Of a DNA stretch of 36,726 nucleotides, positions 33,330 to 36,726 are shown piece after piece. The notes beneath the pieces were generated by a model. That model was not told the origin of the DNA. It did no database searches and saw only the letters and a program-made list of their open reading frames with translations. The stretch covers positions 1 to 36,726 of the forward strand of contig JBFXFK010000032.1 in the NCBI GenBank assembly GCA_050179135.1, given 5' to 3'. Position 1 is the stretch's first letter, and every line of letters starts with the position of its first letter. A program made the position numbers and the translations under genes. This DNA comes from UBA4064 sp050179135. GTDB lineage: Bacteria > Desulfobacterota > Desulfobacteria > Desulfobacterales > Desulfatirhabdiaceae.

Positions 33330-34370
33330 ATGAGTTTTTTTAGCGGGTTATCCGGTATTTTTTCCAGTGATCTGGCCATTGATCTGGGCACTGCAAATAC
33401 ACTGGTGTATGTCAAGGGAAAAGGCATTGTTCTGAGAGAGCCATCGGTTGTGGCGGTTCGAACCGATAACCGATCCAAAAATCGTGTTCTGGCGGTTGGT
33501 CTGGAGGCCAAAAACATGCTGGGAAAAACACCCGGCAACATTGTGGCCATCCGCCCCATGCGTGACGGGGTCATTGCCGATTTTGAAGTCACTGAAGCCA
33601 TGCTCAGGCATTTTATTCACAAGGTTCACAACCGCCGGTCTTTTGTCAGACCGCGGATCATCATTGCGGTTCCTTCCGGAATCACCCAGGTTGAAAAGCG
33701 GGCTGTTCGGGAATCTGCCGAATCTGCCGGCGCCCGGGAGGTTTTTCTGATCGAAGAACCCATGGCTGCTGCCATCGGCGCCGGTTTGCCCATAACCGAA
33801 CCCACCTGCAACATGGTGGTGGATATTGGCGGTGGAACCACGGAGGTGGCAGTCATTTCCCTTGCCGGAATTGTATATTGCAGATCCTTGCGGGTGGCCG
33901 GCGACAAAATGGACAGCGCAATCATGCAGTACATCAAACGGAAGTACAATCTTCTGATTGGTGAAAGAACGTCTGAAATGATTAAGACCACCATCGGCAA
34001 CGCCCATCAGGATATCGAGAATATTGAAACCATTGAGGTCAAGGGCCGGGATCTGGTTTCCGGAATTCCAAAGATACTGGCCATTGACTCCGAGGAAGTC
34101 AGGCTGGCCATCTCCGAACAACTCGATGCCATTCTGGAAACCGTGAAGATTGCGCTGGAACAGACACCGCCCGAGCTGTCCGCCGATATCGTGGATCGGG
34201 GAATTGTGCTGACCGGTGGTGGCGCCCTGTTGAAAGGGCTGGATAAACTGCTGATGGAAGAGTCCGGCCTGCCGATTACCATCGCTGACGATCCGCTGTC
34301 AACCGTGGCGTTGGGATGCGGCAAGGCACTTGACAGCATCGAAATCCTTCGACAGGTCGTCATTACCTGA
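33330..34370 (+). CDS. mreB: Rod shape-determining actin homologue MreB
   Basis: 346 aa, full length. Actin-fold phosphate loops are visible: DLAIDLGTANTLVYVKGKG (about 14-32), VVDIGGGTTEVAVISL (about 163-178) and LTGGGALLKGLD near residue 291. MreB filaments guide lateral wall synthesis with MreC, MreD and PBP2, all encoded directly downstream in the usual order. Confidence 0.98.
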   Translation: MSFFSGLSGIFSSDLAIDLGTANTLVYVKGKGIVLREPSVVAVRTDNRSKNRVLAVGLEAKNMLGKTPGNIVAIRPMRDGVIADFEVTEAMLRHFIHKVHNRRSFVRPRIIIAVPSGITQVEKRAVRESAESAGAREVFLIEEPMAAAIGAGLPITEPTCNMVVDIGGGTTEVAVISLAGIVYCRSLRVAGDKMDSAIMQYIKRKYNLLIGERTSEMIKTTIGNAHQDIENIETIEVKGRDLVSGIPKILAIDSEEVRLAISEQLDAILETVKIALEQTPPELSADIVDRGIVLTGGGALLKGLDKLLMEESGLPITIADDPLSTVALGCGKALDSIEILRQVVIT

Positions 34371-34375
34371 CACCC

Positions 34376-35212
34376 ATGTTTTCCCGCAACATTGTGGTGC
34401 TTCTGGGCATTTTGTTTCTGATTGTCGCCAACATTCTGGCCCTTTTCATTTTCTCGCTTCGTCATGAAGCAGATCTGGATATGGGGCAGATGGGCATGAC
34501 CATCGTTTCACCATTTCAAAAAGTGGTCATATCCGCCACCCGTTCGGTTCGGGATGTGTGGTATAACTATTTCTGGGTCCTGTCCGCAATTCAGGAAAAT
34601 GAAAGCCTGAAAAATGAGCTGAATCAGGCTGTTAACGATCTAAATCGGTGCAAGGAGCTGGAACATTCCAATATCCGGTTTCGAAATATTCTGGATTTCA
34701 AGACCCGGTCGTTTTACAGAACCGTTGCCTGTGAGGTGGTTGGAAAAGACCCGTCTCCCTGGTTCAAGACACTGATTGTTGACAAGGGCCGGGCCAATGG
34801 CATACAAAAAGGCCTGGCTGTGGTGGCGCCGGAAGGTGTGGTGGGACAGGTCATCGATGTAACCGACAATTTTTCAAAAATTCTTCTTATCATCGATCCG
34901 AACAGCGCTGTGGATGCACTGGTTCAGGAAACCCGATCCCGAGGCATTGTCAAGGGAGATTTCCCCGGGACGTGTCAATTCCGCTATATGTCCCGAAAAG
35001 ATGACGTTTCAGTCGGTAATTTCGTCATATCATCGGGCCTGGATGGGGTGTTTCTGAAAGGATTTCCCATTGGGCGGGTCCAGGAGATCGTCCGACATCA
35101 CTCCGGAATTTTTCAGGATATCGTGATCACCCCCCATGTTGACTTTGAAAAGCTGGAAGAAGTGCTGGTGGTGCTGGATAAACCGGAACATGATCTGTCA
35201 AAAGAGCCATGA
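34376..35212 (+). CDS. mreC: Rod shape-determining protein MreC
   Basis: 278 aa. One N-terminal membrane helix (about 5-28) is followed by a coiled coil (about 68-102, LSAIQENESLKNELNQAVND) and the beta-rich periplasmic core (VDKGRANGIQKGLAVVAPEGVVGQV, SSGLDGVFLKGFPIGRV). Starts 5 bases after mreB and overlaps mreD by ATGA. Confidence 0.96.
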   Translation: MFSRNIVVLLGILFLIVANILALFIFSLRHEADLDMGQMGMTIVSPFQKVVISATRSVRDVWYNYFWVLSAIQENESLKNELNQAVNDLNRCKELEHSNIRFRNILDFKTRSFYRTVACEVVGKDPSPWFKTLIVDKGRANGIQKGLAVVAPEGVVGQVIDVTDNFSKILLIIDPNSAVDALVQETRSRGIVKGDFPGTCQFRYMSRKDDVSVGNFVISSGLDGVFLKGFPIGRVQEIVRHHSGIFQDIVITPHVDFEKLEEVLVVLDKPEHDLSKEP

Positions 35213-35730
35213 TCGGTATTCTTCATGTAATTATTTCATTTTTTGTGGTGATTCTTCATACCTCGATCCTGAATTCACCCTATCTTAATAGCCTTGGAGT
35301 TGTCCTGCTGTTTTCTTTTCTGATGTATCTGGCCTGCGAAAGACCGGTTTATGAAAGCCTGGCCATTGTTCTGTTGACCGGAATTCTGATGGACAGTTTT
35401 TCAGGGGGACCTTTTGGTTTGTTTGCCTCGACCTGCTTCTGGTTGTTTGCGCTGATAAAATACGGGGTTCGCTTTTTGCGGCTTCAAAATTCACATGCCA
35501 TCCGCTTTCTGATCGTGTTTTGCGTCCTGATGGAAAACTGCATTTTATTTTTCACCATGATTCTTATGAATGCGGAGATGTCACTGACCATGGAAATCTG
35601 GCGTTTTCTGGTCATCCAGACAGGATTTGCCGTTCTGCTGGGTCCGGCGTCATTCCGGCTGATTTCCCGACTTTATGTCTTCTGGGGGGAAATCGGAAGA
35701 TCAGGTGAACAGACCCGGGATGATGCATGA
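35209..35730 (+). CDS. mreD: Rod shape-determining protein MreD
   Basis: 173 aa, about five membrane helices covering most of the chain and the family's LTGILMDSFSGGPFG block (about 56-70). Starts at 35209 inside the end of mreC (ATGA) and ends overlapping mrdA by ATGA. Confidence 0.93.
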   Translation: MIGILHVIISFFVVILHTSILNSPYLNSLGVVLLFSFLMYLACERPVYESLAIVLLTGILMDSFSGGPFGLFASTCFWLFALIKYGVRFLRLQNSHAIRFLIVFCVLMENCILFFTMILMNAEMSLTMEIWRFLVIQTGFAVLLGPASFRLISRLYVFWGEIGRSGEQTRDDA

Positions 35731-36726
35731 CATCGAAGCCCCAGAACATCCTGACATCTCAGACACCGGATTACGACTGGTACCGAAAGCGTCTTATGGT
35801 TACGGTCTGGTTTATTATACCGGTGTTTGCGGTTCTTTTGCTGCGACTCTTTTACCTTCAGATTATCGAAGGGGATACATTCAGAAAACTGTCCGAAAAC
35901 AACTGCATCCGTCTGCAGACCATCGATCCGCCCAGAGGATTGATTTTTGACAAAAATGGCATTCTTCTGGTTGATAACCGTCCCTCGTATGATCTGGGAC
36001 TGGTTGTCCGGGATGCCAGCCCACTGGATATAACGGTTCAGAATCTGTCATCCATTCTGATGCTGCCTGAAAATGAAATCATGGAACTGATCCACGCCAA
36101 AAACCATAAACACCATTCACCGTATAATGCCACTCTGATTCAAGCCAATATCGGCAGAAATACATTGGCTTACCTGGAATCCAACCGGTACAGTCTGCCC
36201 GGGATTGTTGTGGATGTCAGGCTCAGACGCCAGTATGTCTATCCCCGTCTTGCATCCCATGTCCTTGGATATATCGGAGAAATCAATTCCGGAGAGCTGA
36301 AGGGCGAAGCATTTTCCGGCTATCGCCCCGGCGATGTCGTGGGAAAAATTGGTGTGGAAAGATCGTTTGAAGTCATACTGAAGGGACAAAGGGGCGGCAG
36401 ACAGATTGAGGTCAATTCCAGCGGCCGGCTGGTGAATGTTCTGAGTACCGTGACATCGGTTCCCGGCCAGAACATCTATCTGTCCATTGATAAATCCCTT
36501 CAGGAAAAAGCGGAAACATTACTCTCGGATGCCACCGGCGCCCTTGTTGCGATGAATCCGAATACCGGCCATATCCTGGCTCTGGCCAGCAGCCCGACGT
36601 TTGATCAGAATGCGTTTATTGATGGCATGAGTCAGGAAGAATGGGACGGGATGATCAAAAACCCCATGCGGCCCCTGCTCAACAAGGCCATACAGGGGGA
36701 GTACCCGCCGGCATCCACTTACAAGA
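35727..36726 (+). CDS. mrdA: Penicillin-binding protein 2, N-terminal part (cut by window edge)
   Basis: 333 codons from the ATG at 35727 to the window end. A cytoplasmic tail and one membrane helix (about 24-46) precede the PBP dimerisation domain (RGLIFDKNGILLVDNRPSYDL) and the start of the transpeptidase domain (GALVAMNPNTGHILALAS). The last codons read PPASTYK, with S330 and K333 as the SxxK motif; most PBP2 proteins have PPGSTFK. It cross-links peptidoglycan during elongation with RodA and MreBCD. Confidence 0.95.
   Translation, partial: MTSKPQNILTSQTPDYDWYRKRLMVTVWFIIPVFAVLLLRLFYLQIIEGDTFRKLSENNCIRLQTIDPPRGLIFDKNGILLVDNRPSYDLGLVVRDASPLDITVQNLSSILMLPENEIMELIHAKNHKHHSPYNATLIQANIGRNTLAYLESNRYSLPGIVVDVRLRRQYVYPRLASHVLGYIGEINSGELKGEAFSGYRPGDVVGKIGVERSFEVILKGQRGGRQIEVNSSGRLVNVLSTVTSVPGQNIYLSIDKSLQEKAETLLSDATGALVAMNPNTGHILALASSPTFDQNAFIDGMSQEEWDGMIKNPMRPLLNKAIQGEYPPASTYK

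Overview
The window looks like chromosome from a strictly anaerobic, probably completely oxidising member of the Desulfobacterota (former Deltaproteobacteria; a Desulfobacterales-like sulfate reducer or syntroph). This is inferred from gene content: a monofunctional anaerobic CO dehydrogenase with CooF, a beta-oxidation module with EtfAB and a membrane-bound ETF:quinone oxidoreductase, and cobalamin nucleotide-loop genes. No database search was possible.

Layout. Bases 1-20443 are read almost entirely on the minus strand: a partial RND/MMPL exporter (1-980); a CO-dehydrogenase operon FNOR-cooF-cooS (4863-1090); a hybrid sensor kinase with a small methyltransferase (8242-5075); an overlapping cobQ-cobU-cobS-cobD set (12190-8366); a methyltransferase (12928-12317); and a compact housekeeping run transketolase, ftsB, TPR-like protein, unknown 110-aa protein, plsC, rnj, ftsK (20443-12959). 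Bases 20444-22450 are repeat-rich. They hold two inverted copies of a ~110-bp MITE-like repeat around a small orphan gene, then a Nudix hydrolase and an ABM-domain protein, then a 48-bp miniature copy of the repeat. From 22451 the plus strand dominates: tetR/fadR-like regulator and acyl-CoA dehydrogenase, then convergent fadD (minus), then the EMO-etfB-etfA operon with a clear terminator. It ends with an LD-carboxypeptidase/serine hydrolase pair and mreB-mreC-mreD-mrdA, with mrdA cut by the window edge right at its SxxK active site.

How it works together. The fatty-acid block forms a coherent pathway: FadD activates the acid, the acyl-CoA dehydrogenase oxidises it, EtfAB takes the electrons and EMO passes them to menaquinone. 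Perfect or near-perfect TGAATGA-N4-TCATTCA palindromes lie over the promoters of tetR and of EMO-etfBA, which suggests one FadR-type repressor controls the block. The cell-wall genes at the right end (mreBCD, mrdA, muropeptide peptidases) and the division genes in the middle (ftsB, ftsK) are conventional.

Most unusual points: a MITE-like palindrome family whose copies bracket an orphan gene and supply coding sequence and stop codons to neighbouring genes; TTCAGNN heptamer arrays at gene 3' ends; a TetR regulator that can only start at ATC; an EMO whose first CCG domain has lost all of its cysteines; and a hybrid kinase with Glu in place of the receiver Asp.
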